From Lepidostoma basale (Eukaryota; Arthropoda; Insecta; Trichoptera; Lepidostomatidae), in the NCBI GenBank assembly GCA_022606425.2, contig JAHDVF020001349.1, forward strand, positions 744,001 to 808,000: DNA of 64,000 bases, read 5' to 3'. This document shows, one piece after another, positions 25,001 to 28,000 of the stretch (position 1 is its first letter; the number at the start of each line of letters is the position of its first letter). The position numbers and the translations under genes are program-made. The notes below the pieces were generated by a model. It searched no databases and was not told the origin of the DNA. It saw only the letters and a list, made by a program, of their open reading frames with translations.

Positions 25001-28000
25001 TATTCCTCATGATTGAGGGTCGTGTCCATCCTGTAAACTATTGACCATGGCACGCCATGCGCTCCTGTCACCCGTCAGTCTCCAGGCTGCAGCTAATGAG
25101 AGTCCAGTCAGATCGGACCAGCAGCTCGGTGGTCGTCTTCCCTCTACTTTGCCTTTTAAGGTTGTCCTGATCTCTCCGGGCTACGTATCTAAAATACTTT
25201 AGCATTCTCTGAGAGCACGTCCGCGAAAGTCTTGTCTTGATACCCAGCTGGTCATGATACGCACACTTTAACTGTACCATTCTGCGCTATCCCGTATCAT
25301 GTACATGCTTGAGAAAAAATAATGTAGAGATATGTGCGTGTGTCAACAATACTCAAGTACAAGTTTTTACAAGTATGATAGTTTTACAAAAGCAAGCGAT
25401 AGTGTACGGTCGAGTCTTTGACATTCCGTAATAATAAAAAATATAATTGATATATATTAGGTCCTTACATATGAAATTGGCGTTTTGTATAGGAGGAACA
25501 TAAAGTTGATTTTTTTTTAATATAATATATTTATTTTATCAAAGTATGTACCATTGCTATCTATGCACTTTTGCCATCTCATAGGTAGTTCATCGATCCC
25601 TTTACTAAAAAAACCATTCAGACGGGAATCAATAAAATCTTTGAAGTCAATTTGGATTGCCCCATCGGAGTTGAATTTTTTCCTTTGCAAGAAGTTATCC
25701 AAATTTCGAAAAAAATAGTAATCTGTTGGGGCAAGGTCCGAAGAGGATGGTGGATGTCTTAGACATTCCAATTGAAGCTCTTCTAATTTGGTAGCCGTCT
25801 GTTGTGCAGTGTGTGGTCTAGCGTTATCATGAAGTAGCAGTGGCCTAGAGCGATTAACCAGCCTCGGTTGTTTAGCAGCTAGCTTTTCCATCATGGTTTG
25901 CAGTTGCTGACAATAGACATCTGCCATAATCGTCTGGCCAGATTTAAGAAAGCTGTAGTGAACGACACCAGCACTAGTCCACCAAACGCTCACAAGTAAC
26001 TTTTTTGGAGTCAATTTTCGCTTGGGGCATGGTTTGGCTGGTTCGGCAGGGTTCAGCCATTGCGATGAGCGCTTCCGATTATCATACAGGATCCACTTTT
26101 CATCACAGGTAATGATTCGATTCAAAATCCCTTCATTATTGTGCCGGTTGAGTAATGCAACGCAGCAGTCAACGCGCGTTTGTTGATTTGCTTCACTCAA
26201 TTCGTGAGGTACCCACCTTTCAAGCTTTTTCACCTTCCCAATTTGCTTCAAGTGGATTAAAACAGTTTTATTACTAACACCGCAGCCTGCAGCTAACTCG
26301 GACGTGGTTTGCGATGGATCCGTTTCCACAATAGCCTTCAATTCTTCATTATCAACTTTGGTCTCCGGCCGTCCACGGGGCTTGTTCTGCAGGTCGAAAT
26401 TTCCAGAACGAAAACGTTGGAACCAAAAACGCACTGTGTTTTCTTTTGCGGCACCGTCGCCATATACATCATTAATCCTTCGAGCCGTTTCTGCAGCACT
26501 GGTGCCACGGTGGAACTCGTACTCGTAAATAACGCGATATTTCAAGTTTTCCATTTTGTAAACTGAGTGACGCAAAGAAAAAAAACAATTGAGGAAAAAA
26601 CAAATGAATTATAATTTTCGAAACACAAATACTTGAGTAAATAGCTGTATAAATTTGAATTTGGAATTCCTAACCAAAGAGAAGATATTTGAGATCAAAG
26701 TTGCCAGTACGACAAAACGCCAATTTCATATGTAAAGACCTAATATTTCAATTGAATTATTAAAAGAGGTGATTTTTTGGGCATTTTTCTCGGAAACTTA
26801 CCTGCAGATAGGGCGGTTAAGAGAAACAAAACTATTGTTTGTTCATAGGTTATGTGCCGAGATCCTGGAACCCAGATCTGGTGCTACTGTGCTGTCTCTG
26901 TCGGAGATATCAATCAGGGACAAAAAAAAACATTTTCCAGCAAGGCCGAGTTCTTGAAATATCATTATTTATGAATGACATGTTTCGCCCTTATAACACA
27001 TTTGATAATGCCTTAGAAGGGCGAAACATGTCATACATAAATTATATAATAAAACTCCTTCAAAACTATCGTTTTTTCATACATATTAATAATTTAATAT
27101 GGAGTTTTACATCATTGTTCAAGAAACAATAAATACGAATATCTTGAAATATGTATCCCCTGATTAATATAAAGAAATGGGTTAGGAGATGCCCATCTCT
27201 TGGAAGCTGCAGAGAATGAAATGCTGTGGGATAGAGCCACGGATAACGACCATACGCCCTCATGTAGAGATACCAGAGAATTTTTTTCTGAACCTTCTTC
27301 AGCATAACGGAATATCTCATCTTATGAGGGCTCCATATCACAGAACCACTTTTGAGTCTGCTCCGAACCAATGCGTTGTATAGTTCAGGGATGGCGAATG
27401 ACGGACCCGCGTGAGAAATTACGTAATTACTTGAACTTTTAGAAATGATTCACCTTGGTGAGCAGGCTAGCGATGACTCCCCAAAAAAGAACCGTAGCTC
27501 AATGACTCGCCGTAAGTCGTGAATTAAAAAAAAAAACAGCAGAGATGTTGGCGACGTTTTTTTTTTTTTTTAATGGTCGATTTCAAAATAAGCATAAAAA
27601 AGGTTGATATTTCGGTTCACGGATATTTTTCGTCAGCGACCTTTTTTTTTAGGAAAATGGAATTGGTCGCTGCCGAATTCTACTGACCGGAAGTCATTGA
27701 TGGGCAAAGAAAGGGAATGGTCCCCGCCAAATTCTACTGGCTGGAAGTCGCATGACGGGCTTAGAAACGGAAAGGTCGCCGCCGAATTCTACAGACCTGA
27801 AATCTCTTATGAGCTATAAAAAAAAAGGTCGCCATCGACTTCTTTCTAAATAAAAATGTGTTACGATTTTCATATTTATGAAAACCCTAGCCAGCGCTTT
27901 TTTATATATTTTTTTATAAATTTGACTCACTTGCGAGAAAGGTTTGCCATCCCTGGTATAGTAGAATAGAGTTGAACCATGATTCATGTGTTAATTGTTG

